Position numbers and translations under genes: made by a program
Assembly (NCBI GenBank): GCA_017546805.1
Contig: JAFYRT010000032.1
Location: 77,574-116,023 of the forward strand
DNA from: Muribaculaceae bacterium
GTDB taxonomy: Bacteria; Bacteroidota; Bacteroidia; Bacteroidales; G3-4614
Length of the DNA stretch: 38,450 nt
Direction: 5' to 3'
The notes under the pieces: generated by a model
The model's input: the letters and a program-made list of their open reading frames with translations, nothing else
What the model was told of the DNA's origin: nothing
Database searches by the model: none
Shown: positions 17,417-25,934 of the stretch, one piece after another
How the letters are laid out: the number at the start of each line of letters is the position of its first letter
How positions within the stretch are numbered: position 1 is the first letter of the stretch

Positions 17417-18052
17417 ATGGAGAATATTAAACGATATTTTAAAAATCTTACCGAGACTCAAATCTCCCAATTCGAGGCTTTGGATGCTCTATATCGCGAT
17501 TGGAATGAGAAGATTAATGTAATTTCTCGCAAAGATATTGACAACCTATACGAACACCATATTTTACACTCATTGGCAATTGCTAAGATTATTGAGTTTA
17601 CTCCCGAGTCTAAAATATTGGATGTTGGTACAGGTGGAGGTTTCCCTGGTATTCCTTTGGCTATTATGTTCCCAGAATGTAAATTCTTATTGGTTGACCG
17701 CACAGGTAAAAAGATTAGAGTTGCAGAGGATATTGCAAACCAAATAGGATTGAAAAATGTATCGCTTCGTCAATGCGGTGTTGAAGAGGAGAAGGGTCTA
17801 TTTGATTTTGTTGTCAGTCGTGCAGCCATGCCTATGAACGAGTTATTTAGAATAAGCAGAAAGAACGTGGCTAAACATCAACAAAACGCTCTTCCAAACG
17901 GTATTATTGCTCTTAAAGGTGGTGATTTGACTGCCGAAGCTGCTCCATTTAAAAATATTGCAGTTACATACGATCTTACCGAATTCTTTTCGGAGGAGTT
18001 CTTCAAAACTAAAAAAGCTTTGTTTGTTCCTGTAACAAATCGAAATAAATAA
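17417..18052 (+). CDS. rsmG: 16S rRNA (guanine527-N7)-methyltransferase RsmG
   Basis: RsmG (GidB) uses SAM to methylate G527 of 16S rRNA. The 211-residue protein has the N-terminal RDWNEKINVISRKD motif, the SAM-binding loop ILDVGTGGGFPGIPLAIMFP (about residues 68-87), and a VVSRAAMPMNEL motif, all diagnostic of RsmG. It has the normal family length. It sits between a lipoprotein (11 nt) and an MBL hydrolase (5 nt) in one probable transcript. Confidence 0.95.
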   Translation: MENIKRYFKNLTETQISQFEALDALYRDWNEKINVISRKDIDNLYEHHILHSLAIAKIIEFTPESKILDVGTGGGFPGIPLAIMFPECKFLLVDRTGKKIRVAEDIANQIGLKNVSLRQCGVEEEKGLFDFVVSRAAMPMNELFRISRKNVAKHQQNALPNGIIALKGGDLTAEAAPFKNIAVTYDLTEFFSEEFFKTKKALFVPVTNRNK

Positions 18053-18057
18053 GAGGT

Positions 18058-18699
18058 ATGCTTAAAGTCAAATGTTTTGTTTGTAACTCGTTTTGCGAAA
18101 ACAGTTATGTTGTTTATGACAGCAACACCAAGGAGTGCGCCATTATTGATGCAGGATTTTACTACGCAGATGAAGAGGATGCAGTTGCTCACTTTATAGA
18201 GAGTAACGATTTAACTGTAAAGTACCTGCTAAACACTCACCTTCATTTAGATCACTGTTTTGGCGTTACATTCATTAGCGAACGCTATGGCGTGGAATTG
18301 AGTGCAGACAATGCAGATGAAATGCTTCTTAAGCTTATTCCTCAACAATGCGAGATGTTTGGCATAAAACTAAATGCTCCTGTTCCGAAACTTAAAAATA
18401 TTATTAAAGAGGGGGATACGATTGTGATTGGCAACTATACTCTCTCTGCAATAAGTGTTCCCGGACACTCTCCCGGAAGCTTGTGCTACTACTGCAAAGA
18501 GGATGGGCTATTATTCTCGGGCGATGTTCTTTTCAAAGAGAGTATTGGCAGAACTGATTTATATGGTGGTAGCTACAAGGCTCTTAACGAAAATATTACC
18601 TCTAAAATTTTCACTTTACCCGACAACACTATTGTCTATTGCGGACACGGTCCTACAACCACTATTGGGTATGAGAAGGAGTATAATCCTTATTTTTAG
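18058..18699 (+). CDS. MBL-fold metallo-hydrolase (glyoxalase II-like)
   Basis: A 213-residue metallo-beta-lactamase-fold hydrolase with the metal motif HLHLDH (residues 61-66). Further ligands are in VPGHSPGSLCYY, SGDVLF and YCGHGPTT, in the arrangement of small glyoxalase II-like enzymes common in Bacteroidetes. Whether it hydrolyses S-lactoylglutathione is doubtful, since the C-terminal substrate-binding domain of true glyoxalase II is absent. It overlaps the end of the convergent DUF1294 gene by 4 nt. Confidence 0.88.
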   Translation: MLKVKCFVCNSFCENSYVVYDSNTKECAIIDAGFYYADEEDAVAHFIESNDLTVKYLLNTHLHLDHCFGVTFISERYGVELSADNADEMLLKLIPQQCEMFGIKLNAPVPKLKNIIKEGDTIVIGNYTLSAISVPGHSPGSLCYYCKEDGLLFSGDVLFKESIGRTDLYGGSYKALNENITSKIFTLPDNTIVYCGHGPTTTIGYEKEYNPYF

Positions 18700-18983
18700 T
18701 TTGGCAACAGTTGCTCTGCAAAGAGTAATAGTAACATAGCTATTTGAAGCACCAATATAAATGGTACTCCTATTGTAAATTTTTTGTGCTTTGTCTTGTG
18801 ACGAAACACTCTCATTGCCAATAAAGCGCCTATTGAGCCTCCTACAAGTGCGGAGATTATAAGTGTTCTTTCTGAAATTCGCCATTTCGTATTTTTTGAT
18901 TTATGTTTGTCTATTCTGTATAAAATATAGGCAAACAAATTTACTGCAACGATATAAATGGCAAACAAATATTCAAACTTCAT
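18696..18983 (-). CDS. DUF1294 family membrane protein
   Basis: A 95-residue protein with three to four hydrophobic segments. It has the DUF1294 signature YRIDKHKSKNTKWRISERTL then GGSIGALLAMRVFRHKTKHKKF. The function is unknown. It is expected in the inner membrane. It is convergent with the MBL gene, sharing TTAG for both stops, and begins just downstream of the glycogen phosphorylase terminator. Confidence 0.9.
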   Translation of the reverse strand: MKFEYLFAIYIVAVNLFAYILYRIDKHKSKNTKWRISERTLIISALVGGSIGALLAMRVFRHKTKHKKFTIGVPFILVLQIAMLLLLFAEQLLPN

Positions 18984-18998
18984 TTGTTATAAAAATAT

Positions 18999-19024
18999 GG
19001 GAGAGTATTTTGCAATACTCTCCC
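18999..19024 (-). terminator. Terminator of the glycogen operon
   Basis: A perfect 11-bp stem, GGGAGAGTATT with AATACTCTCCC, encloses a TTGC loop. On the minus strand it is followed by ATATTTTTATAAC. It lies 38 nt beyond the phosphorylase stop. Confidence 0.8.
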
Positions 19025-19061
19025 GGTTTTCATAGTTTTAGATTTATTCAATCTCCTATTA

Positions 19062-21629
19062 TTAATCGTTAGTAGTTGTGAACCACTTAACGTATGCAAA
19101 GTCTTGACGGTGAGGCAATGCTGGGTTTTTAGGATATACGCGGAACGCATATTTGAATGAACCTGCACGCAATACTTGATAATCATATTTAAATGTTGTC
19201 AAGTCGCCATCTGTTTTAACAACCTCAAGTTCTTTAATTATACGGTGCTCTTTTCCGTCTTTGTCCTCAAGAACAACCAACTCAACACCTAAACAGTTAG
19301 GTAATCCTTTGCGGTCGATAGTAACCTCGATAGGATATGACTTACCTACTTGTAGTCCTGCCTCATAGTTGTCAGGAGTTTTTACGTCAACTACGCTGAT
19401 TGCATCCCATTTCTCAGCAACCATTTGTTTCCAAGCTGCAATTTCTTTAGCCAATTTGTAGTTGTCTGCTTTCAACAATGCACTGCGTGAAGCCTCTTTT
19501 GAGTAGAAACGATCTACATAATCAAGAATCATACGGTTCATTGTAAACTCAGGTGCGATTTGTGCAATTGAGTTTTTGATATATTGAATCCACTCAGGTG
19601 AGTATCCTTTGCTGTTTTTAGCAAAGTATAGAGGTATGATTTGGTTCTCCAACATTGAGTAGATTGTAGCTGCGTCCAATTGGTCTTGTTGTCCTTGATC
19701 TTGGAAAGTACGTTTTTCTGTCAATGCCCAACCTGCACCGTCTTTGTAACCCTCGTACCACCATCCATCAAGTACTGAGAAGTTAAGAACACCGTTCATC
19801 TCTGCTTTCTCACCAGATGTACCTGATGCCTCAAGAGGACGAGTTGGTGTGTTCAACCAGATATCAACACCAGAGATAAGACGTTTTGATACTTGCATAT
19901 CGTAGTTCTCCAAGAAGATAATCTTACCGATGAACTCAGGACGACGTGAAATCTCAACAATTCTCTTAATCAAACCTTGACCTCCACCGTCAGCTGGGTG
20001 AGCTTTTCCAGAGAAGATGAATTGTACTGGGAAGTTAGGATTGTTAACGATTTTAGCCAAACGATCCAAGTCTGTGAACAATAGGTGCGCACGTTTGTAT
20101 GTTGCAAAACGACGAGCGAAACCGATTAACAATGCGTTAGGATTGATTTTCTCAAGAACTGATACGATACGAGAAGGATCGCCTTGGTTTTTCAACCAGT
20201 TCTCACGGAAGTCCTCGCGAACATAGTTAACAAGTTTGTTTTTCATCTCTTTACGAAGGTTCCAAATCTCCTCATCGGGCACATCGTAAATTTTGTTCCA
20301 CATTGCACGATCTGCTTGATTTGTCAAGATATCTTTACCTAAGTTTTTCTCATAGAATGATTTCCACTCTGATGATGCCCAAGTTGGAAGGTGAACACCG
20401 TTTGTTACATAGCTAACATGCAACTCATCGGGGCTGTATCCTTTCCAGATTGGTTGGAACATGTTTTGAGAAACTTTTCCGTGCAACCAGCTCACACCGT
20501 TTACCTCTTGGCAAGTGTTACAAGCAAATACACTCATTGAGAATTTCTCGTTAGTTCCTGGGTTCTCTCTACCCATATCCATCAACTCTCCGAATGAAAT
20601 TCCAAGACGCTCTGGGAACTCATACATATATTTTCCGAACAATGACTCGTCAAAGCTGTCGTGTCCTGCAGGAACAGGAGTGTGAACTGTATATAATGAA
20701 GAAGAACGTACTACCTCAAGTGCCTCAGCAAATGAAAGTTTCTCCTCTTGTACATAATCTACCAAACGTTGAACGTTGATAAGAGCTGCGTGTCCTTCGT
20801 TACAGTGGTAAACCTCTTTTTTGATACCAAGACGTTTCAACATCAACATACCACCGATACCCAACATATACTCTTGTTTCATACGGTGTTCCCAGTCACC
20901 ACCATAAAGTTGGTAAGTGATTGAACGATCGTACTCACTATTTTGATCCAAGTCAGTATCAAGCAAATACAAAGGTACACGACCTACGTTTACTCTCCAG
21001 ATGTGAGCGTAGATTACTCTTCCTGGGTAAGGTACTTCAAGAACAATAGGTTTACCTGTTTCGTCACATACTTGGTCAAGAGGCAATTGGTTGAAGTTTT
21101 GAGCCTCATAGTTAGCAAGTTGTTGTCCGTCCATTGATAGAGTTTGTTTGAAGTATCCATAACGATACAAGAAACCAACTCCTGTCATATCGATATTAAC
21201 ATCACTTGCCTCTTTTAGGTAGTCACCTGCCAATACTCCAAGACCTCCTGAATATATTTTCAATACGTTTGACAAACCGTACTCCATACTGAAATATGCT
21301 ACTGAAGGCATATCTGTACGACGAGGCTCGTCCATATATTTACGGAAGTTTTTGTATACAGCGTTGATGCGAGTCATCATTGCTTTATCAGCAGCAATCT
21401 CCTCAAGACGCTCATAAGATAGTTTTTGCAACATCAACACAGGGTTTCCTGCTGTGGCACGCCACAATTCTGCGTCTATATCTTTAAATAGATTTGTTGC
21501 TTCTGAAGTCCAAGTCCAAAAAATATTTTTAGACATCTCTTGCAATGCCTCAAGTTTCTCGGGAACGTCAAACTTTACAGTTACATTTCCCCATTTGGGC
21601 ATGTTTGTTTCACTTACTTTTACTTTCAT
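19062..21629 (-). CDS. glgP: Alpha-glucan (glycogen) phosphorylase, GT35
   Basis: The enzyme releases glucose-1-phosphate from alpha-1,4-glucans using a pyridoxal phosphate cofactor. The 855-residue protein belongs to the TIGR02094-type phosphorylases, with an N-terminal DUF3417-like region ([18 protein letters not shown]). It has [23 protein letters not shown] and the PLP-lysine region [14 protein letters not shown] (about residues 605-618). It also has a C-terminal beta-sandwich-like extension. It is 26 nt downstream of the glycogen synthase gene, so storage and mobilisation enzymes are co-transcribed. Confidence 0.94.
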   Translation of the reverse strand: MKVKVSETNMPKWGNVTVKFDVPEKLEALQEMSKNIFWTWTSEATNLFKDIDAELWRATAGNPVLMLQKLSYERLEEIAADKAMMTRINAVYKNFRKYMDEPRRTDMPSVAYFSMEYGLSNVLKIYSGGLGVLAGDYLKEASDVNIDMTGVGFLYRYGYFKQTLSMDGQQLANYEAQNFNQLPLDQVCDETGKPIVLEVPYPGRVIYAHIWRVNVGRVPLYLLDTDLDQNSEYDRSITYQLYGGDWEHRMKQEYMLGIGGMLMLKRLGIKKEVYHCNEGHAALINVQRLVDYVQEEKLSFAEALEVVRSSSLYTVHTPVPAGHDSFDESLFGKYMYEFPERLGISFGELMDMGRENPGTNEKFSMSVFACNTCQEVNGVSWLHGKVSQNMFQPIWKGYSPDELHVSYVTNGVHLPTWASSEWKSFYEKNLGKDILTNQADRAMWNKIYDVPDEEIWNLRKEMKNKLVNYVREDFRENWLKNQGDPSRIVSVLEKINPNALLIGFARRFATYKRAHLLFTDLDRLAKIVNNPNFPVQFIFSGKAHPADGGGQGLIKRIVEISRRPEFIGKIIFLENYDMQVSKRLISGVDIWLNTPTRPLEASGTSGEKAEMNGVLNFSVLDGWWYEGYKDGAGWALTEKRTFQDQGQQDQLDAATIYSMLENQIIPLYFAKNSKGYSPEWIQYIKNSIAQIAPEFTMNRMILDYVDRFYSKEASRSALLKADNYKLAKEIAAWKQMVAEKWDAISVVDVKTPDNYEAGLQVGKSYPIEVTIDRKGLPNCLGVELVVLEDKDGKEHRIIKELEVVKTDGDLTTFKYDYQVLRAGSFKYAFRVYPKNPALPHRQDFAYVKWFTTTND

Positions 21630-21655
21630 TTCTGTATAATTTATAAGTTATTTGC

Positions 21656-23299
21656 TTATTTATTTGATTTTTTGTTTTGTGCTAATGCTTTAACATATAC
21701 CTTCTCGTACTCTGCGATGAAGTTGTTCCACAATGCTTTTTTAGATGTTGCTGTTGCAGCCTCGCTCAAAGCTGTGTAGTCTTTCTCTTTCATCTCTGCA
21801 ACCGATGCAATTGTCTCGGCTATCTTTGTTGAAAGTTCGTCGTAGTTAGAGTCGGTACGAGGTATTACATATACTCCGCTTCGTTTTGAAACTTTACTTA
21901 CCTTCTCCATTACCCACATTCCAAATCCTGAAAGTGAAGTTGTTACTGTAGGTATTCCAAACGCTACGCTCTCAAGTGGTGTGTAACCCCATGGCTCGTA
22001 GTATGATGGGAAGATTGTCAAATCGAATCCCGGTAATACTTGATAGTAGCTCTTATTCAAGATTCCGTCATCTCCTTTTAGGTAAGAAGGAACGTAAATT
22101 ACTTGAATCTTGTCGTCAGCCGAAGCATTGAACGATAATGAGCGTATTTTGTTGATAATGTTATCCTCGTTGAAATTGTGGATTGCGTGTGTTACAAATG
22201 GTGCGTCTAATTGAGTTGCATCTGCAGGAAGTTTTTTCATGCGAGCAACTACATCCTCACGAGCATCTCCAGCCCATGCAGGCACCAATATAAATGCTAT
22301 AATTTGACGCTCTCCATTATATGAATCTGATAGTTTTTTCAAAGAGTCAAGGTACAAATCAATTCCTTTGTTGCGGAACTCGTTACGACCTGAAGTTGTT
22401 ACCAATAACGCATCATCTGCAGGTTTTTTACCTGATAATGCTGCAGCTACTTGCAACAATGTTTTACGAGCCGCTGTACGAACCTTAGTGTACTTCTCAG
22501 CTGTAGGAACCATCTCCTCCTCAAATCCGTTAGGAGTAACATCAGGTTTGCGACCTATAAGTTGTGTACTCTCTTTTGCGGTGATGCTACTTACTGTTGT
22601 GAATGCATCAGCATTTAGCGCTGCATTCTTCTCAACAGAGTGCTTTGATACCATATTCAATTCGGCAGCCATTTGATCTCCAAAATAACCTGGTAGATAG
22701 TCGTATAATGGTTTGCCGTTTGATGCTATTGAACGCCCTACTGATGTAGCATGTGTTGTGAATACTGTTGCAATAGAAGGAAGGTTTTTCTTAACATAAA
22801 GCAATCCCATTCCTGTTGTCCACTCATCAAAGTGTGCTACTACATTGTATTTCTCTCCTTCAATGAATTTATAGAAACTCTCCATTGCTCGAGCTACAGA
22901 TACAGCAAACATACATGCTTCATCGTAATCGCCATATGCAGGTAACGAATCGATACCGAAATCGTTCCACATTTGACCATAAATTGCATCACGTTCAGCA
23001 AATGTATCTTTGAAATCAACTAAAATTGCTATGGGAGTTCCGGGTATTTGCCAACGACCTACTTTTACTTTCAATCCGGCATCGGTAGCAGCTTTGCGCC
23101 AACCCTTTAAAAGTGTTGCACTCTCTTTGAATGCGATATTACCGCCCTCTAAATCAGGACCGAAGAATATTACTTTATCTTTGTTTTTTTCTTGAAGTGT
23201 TCTTGCTTTTGTTGATAGTACAGTATATATACCTCCTACAAGGTTACATACTTCCCAACTTGCCTCAAATATATAATCAGGGGTAGTTTGTTTCTTCAT
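21656..23299 (-). CDS. Glycogen synthase, GT3 (eukaryote-like) family
   Basis: A 547-residue retaining glucosyltransferase that extends alpha-1,4-glucan. The N-terminal EASWEVCNLVGGIYTVLSTKA is characteristic of GT3 glycogen synthases of fungal and animal type, found also in Bacteroidetes, and not of bacterial GlgA (GT5). The C-terminal half has PSYYEPWGYTPLESVAFGIP, with the catalytic Glu of the GT-B donor site. UDP-glucose is the likely donor by family. It heads the operon and precedes the phosphorylase. A promoter is visible 97 nt upstream. Confidence 0.92.
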   Translation of the reverse strand: MKKQTTPDYIFEASWEVCNLVGGIYTVLSTKARTLQEKNKDKVIFFGPDLEGGNIAFKESATLLKGWRKAATDAGLKVKVGRWQIPGTPIAILVDFKDTFAERDAIYGQMWNDFGIDSLPAYGDYDEACMFAVSVARAMESFYKFIEGEKYNVVAHFDEWTTGMGLLYVKKNLPSIATVFTTHATSVGRSIASNGKPLYDYLPGYFGDQMAAELNMVSKHSVEKNAALNADAFTTVSSITAKESTQLIGRKPDVTPNGFEEEMVPTAEKYTKVRTAARKTLLQVAAALSGKKPADDALLVTTSGRNEFRNKGIDLYLDSLKKLSDSYNGERQIIAFILVPAWAGDAREDVVARMKKLPADATQLDAPFVTHAIHNFNEDNIINKIRSLSFNASADDKIQVIYVPSYLKGDDGILNKSYYQVLPGFDLTIFPSYYEPWGYTPLESVAFGIPTVTTSLSGFGMWVMEKVSKVSKRSGVYVIPRTDSNYDELSTKIAETIASVAEMKEKDYTALSEAATATSKKALWNNFIAEYEKVYVKALAQNKKSNK

Positions 23300-23395
23300 T
23301 AAATAAATATTAAGTTAACACTGAATTGCCCATAAAACCTACGTTTACGGACAACTTTACATTTGTCTAATTTCTACTTTTCTAAAATTAGACCG

Positions 23396-23426
23396 CAAAA
23401 GTACTCATTTTTTTTGAGTTATGAAA
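23396..23426 (-). promoter_or_regulatory. Promoter of the glycogen operon
   Basis: Minus strand: TTTC (23426-23423), a 19-nt spacer, then TACTTTTG (23403-23396), an exact TAnnTTTG. The predicted transcript start near 23390 gives a leader of about 90 nt. Confidence 0.65.
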
Positions 23427-23629
23427 ATTATATTATTACAAAGTTATCAACAATTAAGCCATTTTTCTATACAAATTTCCATTAAAATGGGCATATTAAT
23501 TTACGATTTGCCAATATTCAATAATATTTGCGAAATCTTTTACAAAGTCTGAATAAATTTTAAACAAGAGCTAAATTCTGTAAAATTTCATGTTTTTTAT
23601 CGAAGCTGAATACATTTTACGGCTTTTAT

Positions 23630-23660
23630 TTTGAAATAACAATGCTAAATTCTATTTTTG
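23630..23660 (+). promoter_or_regulatory. Promoter of the glycosyltransferase gene
   Basis: TTTG (23630-23633), a 19-nt spacer, then TATTTTTG (23653-23660): a perfect Bacteroidetes consensus. The ATG at 23692 follows after a short leader. Confidence 0.8.
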
Positions 23661-23691
23661 TAGGATATAAAAAGCATACACATAAATTTTA

Positions 23692-24420
23692 ATGAAACCT
23701 TTAAAATCTGATTCTGTTGTAATAATTCCAACTTACAACGAGATTGAAAACATTAGAGATATTATCACTGCAGTAATATCGCTACCTCAACGATTTGATG
23801 TTCTTATCGTTGACGACGCATCTCCCGATGGTACAGCCGATGCTGTAAGAGAGATGCAATCAAAATTCGAAAACAGAATATCTCTTATAAGCAGAGAGGG
23901 GAAATTGGGCTTGGGCACTGCATATATTACAGGCTTTAAATGGGCTCTGAAAAACGAATATGAATATATATTTGAGATGGATGCCGATTTTTCGCACAAC
24001 CCCAACGACCTTATTAAACTTTACGAGGCTTGCAACACAGAGGCCGACGTAGCAATTGGTTCTCGCTATATTTCGGGAGTGAATGTCGTAAACTGGCCTA
24101 TGGGCAGAGTTATTATGTCGTATTTTGCTTCGAAGTATGTAAAACTAATAACAGGAATGAAAGTTGCCGATGCCACAGCTGGTTTCATGTGCTATCGCCG
24201 TAAAGTTTTGGAGAGCATCAATCTGGATAAAATTCAATTTAAAGGTTATGCATTCCAAATTGAGATGAAGTTTAAAGCATACAAATTAAACTTTAAAATT
24301 AAAGAGGTACCTATCATTTTCATAAACCGCACTCTTGGTACAAGCAAAATGAGTGGAGGAATCTTTAGCGAAGCCTTTTTTGGGGTAATAAAACTTAAAC
24401 TTAATAGTATTTTCAAATAG
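23692..24420 (+). CDS. Polyprenol monophosphomannose synthase-like glycosyltransferase (GT2)
   Basis: A 242-residue cytoplasmic-face glycosyltransferase. It has the GT2 nucleotide-binding motifs VVIIPTYNEIENI and VDDASPDGTAD, the DxD-type EMDADFSHNP and the DPM1 signature GSRYISG...FKGYAFQIEMKFKAY. No membrane segment is present, as in soluble DPM1-type enzymes. It probably loads a sugar from a nucleotide donor onto a polyprenyl phosphate for glycolipid or protein glycosylation. It is 65 nt upstream of dihydroorotase, likely one transcript; this pairing is common in Bacteroidetes. Confidence 0.9.
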   Translation: MKPLKSDSVVIIPTYNEIENIRDIITAVISLPQRFDVLIVDDASPDGTADAVREMQSKFENRISLISREGKLGLGTAYITGFKWALKNEYEYIFEMDADFSHNPNDLIKLYEACNTEADVAIGSRYISGVNVVNWPMGRVIMSYFASKYVKLITGMKVADATAGFMCYRRKVLESINLDKIQFKGYAFQIEMKFKAYKLNFKIKEVPIIFINRTLGTSKMSGGIFSEAFFGVIKLKLNSIFK

Positions 24421-24457
24421 TTTTTAGTTGTTAGTTTTTAGTTGTTAGCTAAAAACT
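24421..24457. repeat. TTTTTAGTTGTTAG repeat and hairpin between two genes
   Basis: Two head-to-tail copies of the unit end in a perfect 9-bp inverted repeat, AGTTTTTAG (24433-24441) with CTAAAAACT (24449-24457). The same unit occurs downstream of 2949. It is probably a dispersed intergenic repeat, and the hairpin may act as an attenuator before dihydroorotase. Confidence 0.6.
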
Positions 24458-24485
24458 GATGGCTAATAGCCAAAAGCTAAAAGAG

Positions 24486-25826
24486 ATGATTTTAATAAAG
24501 AACGCAACGATAGTAAATAGAGGAGAGAGCCAAAAAGGCTCTCTGCTTATAAATGAGGATAAAATTGAGAAGGTTGCCTATGGCGAGTGTCCCCAAGAGT
24601 GGATTGCAGATGCAAAAGAGGTTATTGATGCCGAAGGCCTTTGGCTTATACCTGGAGCTATTGATGACCAAGTACACTTCAGAGAACCAGGCTTGACTCA
24701 CAAAGCAGATATTGCAACCGAATCGCGTGCAGCAGTGGCAGGAGGTATTACTTCATTTATGGATATGCCAAACACAAACCCACAAACAACTACCATAAAT
24801 GATGTTAATTGGAAGTTTGACCGTGCTGCAGAAACGTCTCTTGCCAACTACTCATTCTACATTGGTGCAACAAACGACAATATTGACGAACTTTTAAAGG
24901 CAGATTTTAACCGTATTTGCGGAGTTAAACTTTTCTTGGGTTCATCAACAGGAAATATGTTGGTAAACGAGAGCGAAACTCTTAACAGAATTTTCTCAGA
25001 GGTTGATGCAATTATTGCCATACACTCCGAATCTGAAGAGGTTATAAAACGCAATAAAGAGTTTTACATTGGCAAATACGGCGAGGATTTACCTGTTAAA
25101 TTTCACCCACTTATTAGAGACGCCGAAGCATGTTACGCATCAACAGCCAAAGCCGTTGAACTTGCCACTCGACACAATGCCCGCTTGCACGTTTTGCATA
25201 TATCAACAGCAAAAGAGCTTACTCTATTAGAAAATAAACCATTAACAGAAAAACGTATTACATCTGAAATATGCACTCATCATTTATATTTTGATGATAG
25301 GGATTACGAAAAATATGGCAACCTTATAAAATGGAACCCATCCATTAAGAGCCAAGCAGACAGAGATGCGTTAAGAGCAGGATTCAACAACAACCTAATT
25401 GATGTTGTTGCAACCGACCATGCTCCTCACCTACCATCAGAGAAAGAGGGTAACTGCCTAAAGGCGGCATCAGGAGGACCACTGATTCAACACACTCTGC
25501 TTGCTCTGTTTGAAATGGCTAAAGCAGGAGTATTCCCAATTGAAACAGTTGTTGCAAAAAGTTCTCACGCCCCTGCACTTTTGTATGGAGTAGAGAAACG
25601 CGGATATATTAAAGAGGGATACTTTGCCGACATAGTTTTAGTAAACCCCAACAAACCATACACTGTTGAGAGTAGCAATATATTGTCAAAATGCGGATGG
25701 TCTCCATTTATCGGACACACATTCCCCTGCTCTATTGAAAAGACATTTGTAAACGGACGTTTAGTTTACGACAACGGAACAATCATAGAGAACCAAGGCA
25801 ACGCTAAGGAATTGAGGTTTGTATAA
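24486..25826 (+). CDS. pyrC: Dihydroorotase
   Basis: Dihydroorotase cyclises carbamoyl-aspartate to dihydroorotate in pyrimidine synthesis. The 446-residue amidohydrolase has the metal motif region DDQVHFREPGLTHKAD, the carboxylated-Lys region GVKLFLGSSTGNM, HSES, HVLHIST and the catalytic ATDHAPH. The first His of the usual HxH is Gln62, a substitution I recall from other Bacteroidetes members. The start is set at MILIKNATIVN (24486); a longer in-frame start at 24459 lies within the intergenic repeat and adds unconserved residues. Confidence 0.92.
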   Translation: MILIKNATIVNRGESQKGSLLINEDKIEKVAYGECPQEWIADAKEVIDAEGLWLIPGAIDDQVHFREPGLTHKADIATESRAAVAGGITSFMDMPNTNPQTTTINDVNWKFDRAAETSLANYSFYIGATNDNIDELLKADFNRICGVKLFLGSSTGNMLVNESETLNRIFSEVDAIIAIHSESEEVIKRNKEFYIGKYGEDLPVKFHPLIRDAEACYASTAKAVELATRHNARLHVLHISTAKELTLLENKPLTEKRITSEICTHHLYFDDRDYEKYGNLIKWNPSIKSQADRDALRAGFNNNLIDVVATDHAPHLPSEKEGNCLKAASGGPLIQHTLLALFEMAKAGVFPIETVVAKSSHAPALLYGVEKRGYIKEGYFADIVLVNPNKPYTVESSNILSKCGWSPFIGHTFPCSIEKTFVNGRLVYDNGTIIENQGNAKELRFV

Positions 25827-25875
25827 TTGACGTAAAGAAACATTTAATAAATTCTCAACTTCAACATAATAAAAA

Positions 25876-25913
25876 ATCACACCCTCTGATGCCAAACATT
25901 CAGAGGGTGTGAT
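25876..25913 (-). terminator. Strong terminator downstream of the channel genes
   Basis: A 14-bp perfect stem (ATCACACCCTCTGA with TCAGAGGGTGTGAT) encloses a 10-nt loop. On the minus strand it is followed at once by a run of T. It lies between the convergent dihydroorotase and channel genes and best serves the minus-strand channel operon. Confidence 0.88.
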
Positions 25914-25934
25914 GCATATTGAGCATAGGCTCTA

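Larger units (their letters stand above)
23300..23691. other. Divergent AT-rich regulatory region between glycogen synthase and the glycosyltransferase
   Basis: About 390 bases with no convincing reading frame. It contains one promoter facing each way (at 23396-23426 and 23630-23660) separated by ~200 bp of very AT-rich DNA. No clear operator was recognised in that space, though imperfect inverted repeats such as TCTAATTT/AAAATTAGA (23375-23392) occur near the glycogen operon start. Confidence 0.6.

Noticed and set aside
18058-18699. True glyoxalase II
   Set aside because: The C-terminal glutathione-binding domain is missing, so only a generic MBL-fold hydrolase is supported.
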